The position numbers were made by a program, and so were the translations under genes. This document shows, piece by piece, positions 41,367 to 55,209 of a stretch of 64,000 nucleotides of DNA; position 1 is the stretch's first letter; every line of letters starts with the position of its first letter. The notes beneath the pieces were generated by a model that saw nothing but the letters and a program-made list of their open reading frames with translations, did not search any database and was not told where the DNA came from. Origin of the DNA: Chrysomallon squamiferum (lineage: Eukaryota; Mollusca; Gastropoda; Neomphalida; Peltospiridae). Where the stretch lies: NCBI GenBank assembly GCA_012295275.1, contig CM022666.1, positions 6,177,339 to 6,241,338 of the forward strand, given 5' to 3'.

Positions 41367-43194
41367 AATTTCAGTGATGGATGGAATGTATCACTTGATG
41401 CTTTAAAGTTTGCTTACCCGTCAAAAACAAGTACAATCAGTGATCTTAATGGCAGTGTCTTTAGTACTAATAGGTTAGTATGAGCTTTAGTAATAGTAGA
41501 GCAGTAGACGAAGCAGCAGCAGCAATAGTTGCAGTATTAGTAGCATCACAGGAGTAACAGAAGAAGTAGTAGTAGAACACGTAATAGTAGTAGAAGAACA
41601 ATGGTAGTAGAGGCAAGGCTGTAGTATCAGCACCATAAATAATGCAGCAACAACCGCTGTAGTATTTGTATTAACGGTAATAATAGTAGTTATAGTAGCA
41701 GTAGTAGCACACTAGTAGAACCAATAGCGAGTACTACGAACACTAAAAGCGAAGGAACAGTTATACAAATTCTAGGAATGGTAGTTGTAGTAGCAGCAGC
41801 AGTAGAGTAGATATAGTAATATAATAGAAGTCGGCACCAATATGTAATAGTAGAACAGTAATCGTTGTAGAACAGTTGTAGCAGCGTCGTTGTAGAGAAG
41901 AAGAGTGGTAATAGTATTTGATATTTCTTCTAACGGATCTAGTCACTTTCTCAGACAAATGTATGACTTTACTTTGTTGCTTGGATAAAATTGTCCTAAT
42001 CAAAATTTGTAATTACTCTTTTGTGTTAAATATACAAACAGAAGCAAAGCTGGAATTTGTACATTAGTGATCGCGCACACACACACGTACACACATACAG
42101 ATAGATGCACAACATATACAGAATCATACATATATACACATTCAAGGACACACCAAATGCAATTTTTATATACCATATTATATAATTTGATGTTTATTGT
42201 CATAATGAGTAATATTTAAACTCGTTATTCTGTTTTATAGTCAATGAATTATGCAAAGATTAATAAAACTGTACCATTTATCTTTAAAGAACATCAGTGA
42301 TACATCTATCACTTGGAAAGACATATATCACTGCATACCTCGTGAAATTCTATATTCTAATACTTGTCAGAACAGAACTAACGTAAAATATTTTATACAT
42401 CAATTTAAATTTAAATATATTCATAACATCGAGTACTTATATTTATTAACGCTGTATTAACAGTGTAGTTTTGTTGTTGGCATGATACTACAACATACGT
42501 GGTAAAGTATAATACTACTCACAGTTGAATTAACATTTCACATTGTAACGTTGCAACTGCTATTCACATTTTACTCACTACATTAACTCCTAATGACTAC
42601 TAATAACTCTACCTCCTTCTTGTTACTACTAGTACTAGTACTAAGAATTTTACTTACTTCGTGCTGCTGCTGTTATGATCATTTTTACACACGATATGTC
42701 ACCACCTTTATTTATATTTTAATGTTACAACTAGTACTAACATTTTTACTATATGTTACTACTAGTACTAACATTTTTACTTACTACATGTTACTACTAA
42801 TATTAACATTTTACCTTCGACAGATCTGATATTTACTCGTAAATTTACTTTATGTTACTAATAACACTTTTCCTAGATATTAGTACTAGTACTAACATTT
42901 TTACTTACCACACGTTACTACTAATTTTAACATTATTACCTTCGACATATCGATACTGAAATTTACTTGTGCATTTACTATAGTTAGTAATAGTACTAAC
43001 ATTTTTACTCTATATGTTACTACTGGTATTAATATTTTCAGTTACGATAAATTAATACTGAAATTTATATTTTGATTCACTGCAGGTTAATACTAACGTT
43101 ACCATTTTTACTAAAAGTTACTACTGGTATTAACAGTCTTAGTTACTCCATGTTATTATTAGTATTAATATTTTTGCTTTTGCAAATACTGATG
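41367..43194. other. spacer upstream of gene F
   Basis: Trinucleotide-rich segment (41,450-41,880), then conserved spacer blocks and minisatellite. It corresponds to 46,771-48,597 with an offset of about 5,404. Confidence 0.65.
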
Positions 43195-43757
43195 CAATGG
43201 TACCTGTATTTACGAGTGCCCCAACTTATGAGTTTTATTAGTTTCGAACAGACGCTTTGAGTTGCGAGCCAAAATCCGAGTTACGAGCGGGCTTCGATTA
43301 CGCCGCCGTTAGTTGTCAGAATTCTGCATCTCACTTGTTTTCTTCACGTGGTTACCTCGTCCCGGAAGAATGTCTGTTGTCTTGTGTTGTGCTCGCGTTT
43401 TGTGCAGTAGTTTGCCAAATTTCTTATTTTCTGGCCATGGATTCTGAGTGAAAAGGACAGTGCTGAGAAGAAGAAACGGATGATTTCCTTTTTATTAAAG
43501 CTCGAATTCATAGAAAAACATGACCGAGGTGTGCATGTAGTCGATTTGGCTACTTTATATTTGTAGTTCGTAAATACATATTTATTATTTGAAAGCACAT
43601 TACATAACAAAGGAAAAAAAGGTGTTTGGGGTGGGACTGGAGCGGATGAATGGTATTTCAGTTAACTTCAGTTGGGAGAATTGATTTGATTTACGATCAA
43701 ATTGAGATGCGAGCTCGGTCGCGGAACGACTTAAATTCGTAAGTCAAGGGACCACTG
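43195..43757 (+). mobile_element. pogo/Tigger-like MITE upstream of gene F
   Basis: Near-identical to 40,251-40,814. It ends GGGACCACTG then TA, 91 bases before the gene F start codon. Confidence 0.85.
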
Positions 43758-43848
43758 TATTTATATTTGATTTACTATAGGTTACTTCTGCTATTAAAAT
43801 TTTCACTTAATCTTGTCGATTACAAATATTTATAGTCAACAATTCAAG

Positions 43849-44053
43849 ATGTCGGCAGTAATTTTCCTTCTGATTATGGTTATGTCGTTCCAACACGCGC
43901 TATCAAAAGGAGTTGTATACGATTCACATAAGGAAAGTACGTCATGATTTTCGTTACGGAATGTGTTCTATTCTTAACATCACTTTCAATTTATGTCACA
44001 TTTAAATAATATCTTTATCGGGTATTGCAAAGAAAATAATAAAGAAAAAACAA

Positions 44054-44085
<32 letters not shown>

Positions 44086-44111
44086 AATAATAATAATAAT
44101 GATGATGGTGA

Positions 44112-44152
<41 letters not shown>

Positions 44153-45097
44153 ATAATAATAATAATAAAAATAATATCAAATAGCAAGTCAAATGTTTTA
44201 TACAGAAATAGACTACAGACATTCAGTTTACTAAGTTCACCTTTTTCCAGATTTACAAGAAAGAGTTAGACAGATACACGCAAAGTCTGACACATAGATC
44301 AAAGAAATATATGTATTTTTTAGCGTTTTCAGGTGTATACAAGACATCAACTAAACAGTGTGAGACAAAGTGGGGTAAAGTAAAAGTAGGAGAAAACATC
44401 CATCAGTTCTTATATCACGGTTACACGACACTTAAATGCGTTGAGGGTGGTTTCAAAATCGATCAAGGAACTTCATGTAAGTAATTCATGTTGTAAAAAG
44501 CAATTCTTTGTTTTATTGTAGATGTTCCAAATTAAGAAAATACTTAAGCAAACAGTGAAAAATACAGGTACCGGACCAATTATCCGGACTCCTTGTGGCC
44601 TGAGGCATTCCGTATTTCAGGATTTTCCGGTTTTCTGCTACCAAGGCATCTAAATAAGAAAATAATTAGGCATAAACATCTTTTATAATTGAAAACATGA
44701 AGAAAATCGATAAACACAACTATGGCTACTCGACACGTAAACAATGCGGCGAGTGAATGAACGCCACACGGCTTGAAAGAGAAGTTCCGGTCGGGTGAGA
44801 ACATAGCGTCGGGAAAACACTTCCGGTTTTCTGGTCTTTCGGGATTTCCGGACGCCGGATAATTGGTCCGGTACCTGTAACTCGTATTAAATTAGCGTTA
44901 AAAGATGAAGAGGTAAGTCGGAAGGAACTGTGGAACAAAGAGTCATCAGAATCTGATGATTGACAAAGACAAGTCTCAGTGGCTCAGAAAAAACAAACAT
45001 GTTTATACTTGATAGTCAAACTCATTTAAATGCTTGGCAGTTAACAACACATCTCAGCAGCTTGTAAAATGGATTAAATCTGAATAAAAAATGGGTT

Positions 45098-45182
<85 letters not shown>

Positions 45183-45874
45183 TGAACTGCCACAGTGAGT
45201 ACAATAAAAAACAAAAACAGAATTCTTTTTTACAGACGTGACGATGTACGGTACTCAGGTTGGAGCCACAAACACGAATACTCCCACTGAGTGTGGTGTC
45301 TTTAGATATACTGCTACTGTAAGACAGATGAAGGATAAAGTAGTCATAGACTTTATTATTGAAAAAGATCAGAGTTCACGTAAATAATTTTAGCCCTAAT
45401 ATGTACTTATTGTAAATGAAACAACAACAATAACATAATAATATTCATAATCAGAACAATAATTCTGATAATGATGACGTAGATGATAATAACAATAACA
45501 ATGATGATTATGATAATAGTTATGACGATGGTGATTATGAATTCGATATAATAATAGGTATGACAGTTGCTTGTTTTATATATATCTGTCGTATTTGAAA
45601 ATTTAGTTATTTCGATTAATTTATTACTACTTTTATTGATTTTCTTGTTTTCTTTTTCTCTTATTTTTCTTTCTTATTCTTGTTTCGATCGTGTATCACC
45701 ATATGTGTGATTGTTAAAACAAAAATTTATTTTTAATTTCTGAAGCTAGGGTGTGTGCTTTGAACAAGTTTTATGACTGCCTTTTATTAAGAGAAATAAG
45801 GCAAGAAAAAAAAAGATGCGCATATTATCAATGTAAGAAATGGAGCGGCGGAACAGTTAAAAGGCATTATGAAG
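43849..45874 (+). CDS. gene F: family 1, exons 1-4 open, own exon 5 missing
   Basis: Exons 43,849-43,936, 44,333-44,476, 45,236-45,379 and 45,746-45,874 are open and phase 1. The signal peptide is MSAVIFLLIMVMSFQHALS. Intron 4 runs normally to about 46,294 and then fuses at an ATAG microhomology to the 5' leader of gene G, so no canonical exon 5 follows. Possible ends are reading through the exon 4 donor (GKTYCLYK then stop, about 176 residues) or splicing over G exon 1 to 46,685-46,770, which is in phase 1 and would give about 196 residues. Compared with D, exon 2 ends in DQGTS and exon 3 has a Glu before its Cys (TECGVF). It is either a chimeric gene or a broken copy. Confidence 0.6.
44565..44877. 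mobile_element. type-2 MITE in intron 2 of gene F
   Basis: CAGGTACCGGACCAATTATC to CCGGTACCTG, TA flanks, 313 bp; nearly identical to the copy in D. Confidence 0.8.
45100..45177. repeat. (TC)n microsatellite in intron 2 of gene F
   Basis: About 39 TC units before exon 3. Confidence 0.97.
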
Positions 45875-46309
45875 GTAAGACTTATTGTCTTTACAAGTAA
45901 CTTACAGGTTGAACTTGCCAAACTCGGCATTCTAAGTTGGGACCTGCACAGTCCAATATTTGGAAAGTATTAAGTTCGAACTCAGTCAAACAGCCAACAC
46001 CGAACACTTCAGTGAAACTGCGCGTCTGTGTGAGTCCACCCTCTCCAAAAGATCTTTTCTCTCCGTCATAGTCACTATTTTAGTTCTGGTATCCTTCAAG
46101 ATGCAAATACGAGACGATCTGGGATGTTGCATATTTACATAGAAGACCGGTATAACGACGTCTACAACAAGACACTGCACAGCAAGAAGCAATTTGTAAA
46201 AATAGCGCGAAGATTCCGTGACGATACGAGCGAAATAATATCGAGTTGTGGGCCTTTCCACGAGAATTCAGCCTCTACATTTCAGATGTATCATAGTCAA
46301 CAATTCAAG

Positions 46310-46770
46310 ATGTCGGCAGTAATGTTCCTTCTGATTATGGTTATTTCGTTCCAACACGTGCTATCAAAAGGAGTTGTATACGATTCACATAAGGAAAGTA
46401 TGTCATGATTTTCGTTACGGAATGTGTTCTATTCTTAACATCACTTTCAATTTATGTCACATTTAAATAATATCTTTATCGGGTATTGCAAACAAAATAA
46501 TAAAGAAAAAACAATAAATAAATAAATACATAAATAAATAAATAAATAAATAATAACTAACTTATTTCCCTTGAAGCATTTAAAAATATTACTAACTTAT
46601 TTTCTGTTTCCTTCCTTCCGGCTATTTGGTCGATGATAATTGTCGGAATCCTGGTTACAAAAGTCAAAGTGGCTGGCTTTGCAGGTAACGGATATCTATG
46701 TGTCACTGCACTGGAAGAACTTAATTATAAGTTTAAATTTGTATTGAAATGTACTTTCACCGAGAGGTAA
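46310..46770 (+). CDS. gene G: second compact two-exon derivative
   Basis: Exon 1 (46,310-46,397) has the same encoded signal peptide as E. The candidate terminal exon is 46,685-46,770, after CTTTGCAG, again giving a 57-codon frame. The segment from about 46,294 on is a copy of the E block (offset 5,404). Unlike E, F, D and H it has no MITE directly upstream; its leader is fused to intron 4 of gene F, so it may lack its own promoter. The old exon 5 remnant begins at 46,620 without an AG acceptor. Confidence 0.4.
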
Positions 46771-48597
46771 AATTTCAGTGATGGATGGAATGTATCACTT
46801 GATGCTTTAAAGTTTGCTTACCCGTCAAAAACAAGTACAATCAGTGATCTTAATGGCAGTGTCTTTAGTACTAATAGGTTAGTATGAGCTTTAGTAATAG
46901 TAGAGCAGTAGACGAAGCAGCAGCAGCAATAGTTGCAGTATTAGTAGCATCACAGGAGTAACAGAAGAAGTAGTAGTAGAACACGTAATAGTAGTAGAAG
47001 AACAATGGTAGTAGAGGCAAGGCTGTAGTATCAGCACCATAAATAATGCAGCAACAACCGCTGTAGTATTTGTATTAACGGTAATAATAGTAGTTATAGT
47101 AGCAGTAGTAGCACACTAGTGGAACCAATAGCGAGTACTACGAACACTAAAAGCGAAGGAACAGTTATACAAATTCTAGGAATGGTAGTTGTAGTAGCAG
47201 CAGCAGTAGAGTAGATATAGTAATATAATAGAAGTCGGCACCAATATATAATAGTAGAACAGTAATCGTTGTAGAACAGTTGTAGCAGCGTCGTTGTAGA
47301 GAAGAAGAGTGGTAATAGTATTTGATATTTCTTCTAACGGATCTAGTCACTTTCTCAGACAAATGTATGACTTTACTTTGTTGCTTGGATAAAATTGTCC
47401 TAATCAAAATTTGAAATTACTCTTTTGCGTTAAATATACAAACAGAAGCAAAGCTGGAACTTGTACATTAGTGATCGCGCACACACACACGTACACACAC
47501 ACAGATAGATGCACAACATATGCAGAATCATACATATATACACATTCAAGGACACACCAAATGCAATTTTTATATACCATATTATATAATTTGATGTTTA
47601 TTGTCATAATGAGTAATATATAAACTCGTTATTCTGCTTTATAGTCAATGAATTATGCAAAGATTAATAAAACTGTACCATTTATTTTTAAAGAACATCA
47701 GTGATACATATATCACTTGGAAAGACATATATCACTGCATTCCTCGTGAAATTTTATATTCTAATACTTGTCAGAACAGAACTAACGTAAAATATTTTAT
47801 ACATCAATTTAAATTTAAATATATTCATAACATCGAGTACTTATATTTATTAACGCTGTATTAACAGAGTAGTTTTGTTGTTGGCATGATACTACAACAT
47901 ATGTGGTAAAGTATAATACTACTCACAGTTGAATTAACATTTCACATTGTAACGTTGGAAATGCTATTAACGTTTTACTCACTACATTAACTCATATTGA
48001 CTACCAATAACTCTACATCATTTTTGTTACTACTAGTACCAGTACTAAGAATTTTTCTTACTTCGTGCTGCTGCTGGTATGAACATTTTTACACACAATA
48101 TGTCACCTCCTTTATTTATATTTTAATGTTACAACTAGTACTAACATTTTTACTATATGTTACTAGTAGTACTAACATTTTTACTTACTACATCTTACTA
48201 CTAATATTAACATTTTTACTACGACATATCTGATATTTACTCGTAAATTTACTGTATGTTACTAATAACAGTTTTACTAGATATTAGTACTAGTACTAAC
48301 ATTTTTACTTACTACATGTTACTACTAATATTAACATTATTACCTTCGAGATATCGATACTGAAATTTACTTGTCCATTTACTATACGTTACTAATAGTA
48401 TTAACATTTTTACTCTATGTTACTACTAGTACCAATATTTTCACTTACGATAAATTAATACTAAAATTTATATTTTGATTCACTGCAGGTTAATACTAAC
48501 GTTACCATTTTTACTAAAAGTTACTACTGGTATTAACAGTCTTAGTTACTCCATGTTATTATTAGTATTAATATTTTTGCTTATGCAAATACTGATG
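46771..48597. other. spacer behind gene G
   Basis: Copy of 41,367-43,194, with minisatellite at 48,120-48,590. No exon. Confidence 0.65.
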
Positions 48598-48772
48598 CAA
48601 TGGTACCTGTATTTACGAGTGCCCCAACTTATGAGTTTTATTAGTTTCGAACAGACGCTTTGAGTTGCGAGCCAAAATCCGAGATACGAGCGGCCTTCAG
48701 TTACTCCGGCGCTAGTTGGCCAGAATCCTTCGTCTCACTCGATTACTTCTGCTGGATACATCTCTGCTATGT
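48598..48772 (+). mobile_element. left part of a split pogo/Tigger-like MITE
   Basis: Starts CAATGGTACCTGTATTTACG and breaks off near 48,772 in a CA run. The right part resumes at 49,963. Confidence 0.75.
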
Positions 48773-49962
48773 TGTGCACACACACACGCATACACGCACA
48801 CACGGATAGATGCATAACATATACAGAATCATACATATATACACATTCAAGCACACATCAAATGCAATTTGTATATATTATATTATAAAATTTGATTTTT
48901 ATTTTCATAATGAGAAATATTTAAACTATTTATTCTGCTTTATAGTCAATGAATTATGCAAAGATTAATAAATCTGTACCATTTATTTTTAAACAACGTC
49001 ACTGATACATATATCACTCGGAAAGACATATATCATTGCAAACCTCCTCAAATTTTATATCCTAATACTTGTCAGAATAGAACTACAATAAAATATTTTA
49101 TACATCAATTTAAATTTATATTTATTCATAACATCGAGTACTTATATTTATTAACGCTGTATTAACAGAGTAGTTTTGTTGCTGGCAAGATCCTACAACA
49201 TATGTGGTAAAGTATAATACTACTCACAGTTGAATTAACATTTCACATTGTAACGTTGGAAATGCTATTGACGTTTTACTCACTACATTAACTCATATTG
49301 ACTACCAATAACTCTACATCATTCTTGATACTACTAGTACCAGTACTAAGAATTTTTCTTACTTCGTGCTGCTGCTGGTATGAACATTTTTACACACGAT
49401 ATGTCACCATCTTTATTTACATTTAAATGTTACAACTAGTACTAACATTTATACTATATGTTACAACTAGTACTAACATTTATACTATATGTTACTACTA
49501 ATATTAACATTATTACCTTCGACATTTCGATACTGATATTTACTACTGCATTTACTACACGTTACTAATAGTATTAACATTTTCAATCTATGTTACTACT
49601 AGTACCAATATTTTTACTTACTACATGTTAATACTAATAGTAACATTTTCATTTTCGACAATTCGATACGGATATTTAGTCGTAAATTTGCTACACGTTA
49701 CTAATAATACTAGCACTTGTACTAGATGTTACTACTAGTACTAACATTTTTACTTACCACATGTTACTACTAATATTAACATTATTACCTTCGACATATC
49801 GATACTGATATTTACTACTGCATTTACTACACGTTACAACTAGTACTAACATTTTTACTATATGTTACTACTAGTACCAATATTTTTACTCACGATAAAT
49901 TAAAACTGAAATTTATATTTTGATTCACTGGAGGTTAATACTAACATTACCATTTTTACATG
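48773..49962. other. spacer-type sequence lodged inside the MITE
   Basis: About 1.2 kb homologous to the ordinary spacer (compare 47,480-48,590): CA run, the conserved attatgcaaagattaataaa block and minisatellite at 49,430-49,960. It separates the two halves of the MITE. Confidence 0.7.
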
Positions 49963-50340
49963 TGTTGTGTTGTGCTCGCGTTTTGTGCAGTAGTTTGCCA
50001 AATTTCTTATTTTCTGGCCATGGATTCTGAGTGAAAAGGACAGTGCTGAGAAGAAGAAACGGATGATTTCCATTGAATTAAAGCTCGAATTCATAGAAAA
50101 ACATGAGCGAGGTGTGCATGTAGTCGATTTGGCTACTTTATATTTGTAGTTTATAAATAAATATTTATTATTTGAAAGCACATTACATAACAAAGGAAAA
50201 AAGGTGTTTGGGGGGGTGGCTGGAACGGATTAATGGTATTTCAGTTAACTTCAGTTGGCAGAATTGATTTGATATACAATCAAATTGAGATGCGAGCTCG
50301 GTCGCGGAACGACTTAAACTCGTAAGTCAAGGTACCACTG
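49963..50340 (+). mobile_element. right part of the split MITE, with best helix-turn-helix relic
   Basis: Contains CCATGGATTCTGAGTGA and, at 50,051-50,149, an open 32-codon relic beginning KKK and continuing RMISIELKLEFIEKHERGVH before VVDLATLYL and a stop. This resembles the N-terminal pogo/Tigger (CENP-B-type) helix-turn-helix. It ends GGTACCACTG then TA, 91 bases before the gene H start codon. Confidence 0.85.
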
Positions 50341-50636
50341 TACTTATATTTGATTTACTATAGGTTACTTCTGCTATTAAAATTTTCACTTAATCTTGTC
50401 GATTACAAATATTTATAGTCAACAATTCAAGATGTCGGCGGTAATGTTCCTTCTGATTATGGTTATTTCGTTCCAACACGTGCTATCAAAAGGAGTTGTA
50501 TACGATTCACATAAGGAAAGTACGTCATGATTTTCGTTACGGAATATCTTCTATTCTTAACATCACTTTCAATTTATGTCACATTTAAATAATATCTTTA
50601 TCGGATATTGCAAAGAAAATAATAAAGAAAAAACAA

Positions 50637-50667
<31 letters not shown>

Positions 50668-51066
50668 TAATAATAATATCAAATAGCAAGTCAAATGTTT
50701 TATACAGAAATAGACTACAGACAATCAGTTTACTAAGTTCACGTTTTGGCAGATTTACAAGAAAGAGTTAGACAGATACACGCAAAGTCTGACACATAGA
50801 TCAAAGAAATATATGTATTTTTTAGCGTTTAGAGGTGTATACAAGACATCAACTAAACAGTGTGAGACAAAGTGGGGTAAAGTAAAAGTAGGAGAAAACA
50901 TCCATCAGTTCTTATATCACGGTAAGACTACACTTAAATGCGTCGACGGGGGTTTCAAAATCGATCAACGAACTTCATGTAAGTAATTCATGATGTTAAA
51001 AGCAATTCTTTGTTTTATTGTAGATGTTCCAAATTAAGTAAATTCTTAAGCAAAGACTGAAAAATA

Positions 51067-51379
51067 CAGGTACCGGACCAATTATCCGGACTCCTTGTGG
51101 CCTGAGGCATTCCGTATTTCAGGATTTTCCGGTTTTCTGCTACCAAGGCATCTAAATACGTAAATAATTAGACATAAACATCTTTTATAATTGAAAACAT
51201 GAAGAAAATCGATAAACACAACTATGGCTACTCGACACGTAAACAATGCGGCGAGTGAATGAACGCCACACGGCTTGAAAGAGAAGTTCCGGTCGGGTGA
51301 GAACATAGCGTCGGGAAAACACTTCCGGTTTTCTGGTCTTTCCGGATTTCCGGACGCCGGATAATTGGTCCGGTACCCG
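51067..51379. mobile_element. type-2 MITE in intron 2 of gene H
   Basis: CAGGTACCGGACCAATTATC to CCGGTACCCG, TA flanks, 313 bp. Confidence 0.8.
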
Positions 51380-51609
51380 TAACTCGTATTAAATTAGCGT
51401 TAAAATTCTTGCAAAGATGAAGAGGTAAGTCGGAAGGAACTGTGGAACAAAGAGTCATCATAATCTGATGATTGACAAAGACAAGTCTCAGTGGCTCAGA
51501 AAACAGAAACATGTTTATATTTGTTACTCAACATCATTTAAATGCTTGACAGTTAACAACACATCTCAGTAGCTAGTAAAATGGATTAAAACTCAATAAA
51601 AAATGGGTT

Positions 51610-51718
<109 letters not shown>

Positions 51719-53211
51719 GTCATTTATGAAGTGCCTAAATGAGTACAATAAAAAACAAAACAAGAATTGTTTTTTACAGACGTGACGATGTACGGTACTC
51801 GCGTTGGAGCCACAAACACGAATACAGGCACGAAGTGTGGACTCTTTAAGATATACTGCTACTGTAAGACAGATGAAGGAAAAAGTAGTCATAGACTTTA
51901 TTATTGAAAAAGATCAGAGTTCACGTAAATAATTTTAGCCTTAATATGTACTTATTGTAAGAAAAAAAATAACAATAAAATAATAATATTAATAATCAGA
52001 AAAATAATTATGATAATGATGACGTAGATGATAATAACAATAACAATGATGATGATGATGATATCAGTTATGACGATGGTGATAATGAATTCGATATAAA
52101 ATAGCTATTATAGATGCTTGTTTTATATATTTCCGCTGTATTTGAAAAATAAAATTCGATTAATTTATTACTACCTTTATTTATTTTCTTGTTTTCTTTT
52201 TCTCTTATTTTTCTTTCTTATTCTTGTTTCGACCGTGTATAATCAGACGTTGAGTGTTAAAACAAAAATGTATTTATTCCAGCTATGGTGTGTGCTTGGC
52301 GCAAGTTTGATGACTGCCTTACATTAGGTAAGACCAGACAAGTACAATGCAGATATTATGAATGTAAGAAATCGAGCGGCAGAGCAGTTAAAAGTTATCA
52401 TGAAGGTAAGACTTATTGTGTTTACAAGTAACTTACAGGTTGAACTTGCCAAACTCGGCATTCTAAGTTGGGACCTGCACCGTCCAATTTTTGGAATTAA
52501 GTTCAAACAGCCAACTCCGAACACTTCAGTTAAATTGCGCATGTGTACCAGTCCAGCCTCTCCAAAACATCTGTTCTCTCCGTCATAGTCACTACATTAG
52601 TTCTGCTTTTTCTTCAAGATGCAAATAAGAGTCGATCTGGGATGTGGCATATTTACATAGAAATCCGGTATCATAACCTCTACAACTGTCCAGAAACAAG
52701 ACACTGCACAGCAAGAAGCAGTTTGTAAAAATACCGCGAAGATTCAGTGACGATACCAGCGAAATAATATCAATTTGTGGGCCTTTGCACGTTTCAAACG
52801 TATCATAGACAACTACTAACGCTAGTCAAGAAAACAAAACTTAAAACAAGTTTAGAACATAAACAATTTCAGCGAAGTGTGTTGGTTATTCTGATATGAA
52901 GATTACAGGTGGTATTATGGAAAAAACTTAATTTGAAGATTTCCAGACAAACTTTACTCAATGTTTTCTTGTTCTGAAATTTACCTATATGCTTCAGCCA
53001 ATCCTCGTATTTCACATAAAACATTATTAACAGTGCTAATTTGTTTTCTATTTCCTTTCTTACGTTCGTTTCAGGCTGTATAGTCGAAGGTGTATGTCGC
53101 CCTCCTCGGTACAAAAAGCATATGGGCTGGTTTTGGTGGGAAAAGGTATGTCTGTGTTCCGACTATGGTATTTACAGTTGTTTCCACTTACTTGGATTAA
53201 TTTCACACTAA

Positions 53212-54392
53212 CTGAGAAATAAAATTTTAGTGATGTATATAATCTATTACTTGATGTCTTTAAAAAAGAAGCTCCAAAAAAGAAAACAGAGTGTAATAAG
53301 TGATAGTATTCATAGTATTAGTAGGTCAGTAAGAGCTGTAGTAGTAGTAGTAGATCAGTAAAAGTAAAAGTAGTAGCAGCACTAGTAGCACTATCAGTAG
53401 TAGTTCAAGAAGCATTTCTAGTTAACGTACAGGAGGATATTCAAGAGCAACAGTAACAGTATTAGTAGCAGTACAATAGCAGTAGTAGTAGCAGTAATAG
53501 TAGCAGTAACAGTGGAAATACACGAGTAAGAGAATTATAGCAGTGGTAGTAGTAGTAGAAGTAGTAGTAGAAGAAGAGCAACAAAAATAAAGGTAAAGCA
53601 GCAATAGTATCACTAGTAATGCAGCAACATCCGCTGAAGTATTAATGATAATAACAGTAGGGGAAGTGTACACATATTGAACCTGTACCTCTAATGAACC
53701 TCTGGCACTTCTCAGCCTCTGGTTGTTTGATCGCAGTTTTGCCACTACTGTGTGATACCTCGGTCTACATTGTGCATTTTGTGATATTAAAGATAGCGGA
53801 AGGTCAACCAAGGCGAAAAATGAAAATTCTTATTTCGCCCATGTCGGTGTAACTGTTTGCTATTTTTGACGGTGTGTAGAACTGGTGTGCATGTAGGTGC
53901 ATGTGTAGGATATTACATAATTGTCGGTTAGGAGATAGTGGTGGCATATGAGGATCGAAACTGTTAAATTTCACACCTCCTTTCGAAAAATTATAAGCGA
54001 GAATTTTTACATGTAATGCACTATACTGATCCACCACACCTGGTGTGTTGACTAAATATAACTAAATATAATTTATTAATTTATTTATAATGCATTTTCA
54101 AAAGACGAAATTATCTGTAATTTCTATTTATAATAACGAGGGACAGACTAGCAGAAAACCAGTAGAGACAAAAGAACAAAACAAATAAAAATAAACAAAA
54201 TGCAGTCACCAGTTTAAACAAAATAAATTAAAATAAATTAAAATAAAATAAATAAAAGAAAACTTCGTGAACCTGCTGGTAGAACACATTTTGCTGGAGC
54301 TGATACAGCGACTGAGTGGGTGGGGTACATGGAGGGAGCCGTTCAGGCTGGGGAGAGAGCAGCAAGAGAAGTGAGGGTCAGATTGATTACTC

Positions 54393-54468
<76 letters not shown>

Positions 54469-54812
54469 AAATATATTTGCAATTTTTCATTTTCAAGATA
54501 ATAATAATAATAATAGTAGTAGTAGTAAACAGCCACAGCAACGATAACTACTACTGTCGTGATGAACAAACAAGCATAGTTTTTTCGTCGTTTTCAGACT
54601 GAACATTTCTAATAAAGGGACGCAACCGTCTTCGGTTCGACCTTAAGAACATTTCACCCATTTGTTTGTTAATACTTCATAATGTTTGTGATAAGCTACG
54701 TAAATATGTGGGTGAGAGTGTACAGATATCAACAGACATGTTTTGTCCGGTTCCCGTATCAGTTATTCGTTTCCAAATAAATGTGCATTTTCGTTTGGGT
54801 TTTTTGTTGTTG

Positions 54813-54880
<68 letters not shown>

Positions 54881-55152
54881 TATATATAAATATTGGATCA
54901 TGTTCATACAAATAAGATAGGTCTTCTTCATAATTAAACATTGGTTCCTGTTCATTCGAATATAACTATTTTATTAAAGAAATTTGTCGACTGTTATTCT
55001 AACCTAAAATTTTAATCATTATGTTATATGTATATATTAACAAGAAAATTAATTTATTTATACAAAAAAAAGTCTGTTTTGTTTCTTTCTTTTAAAGTGG
55101 AACGGTAACGATATTTTACGATTTATAATTAGTCCTTCCAATTGCCAAAAAA

Positions 55153-55209
<57 letters not shown>

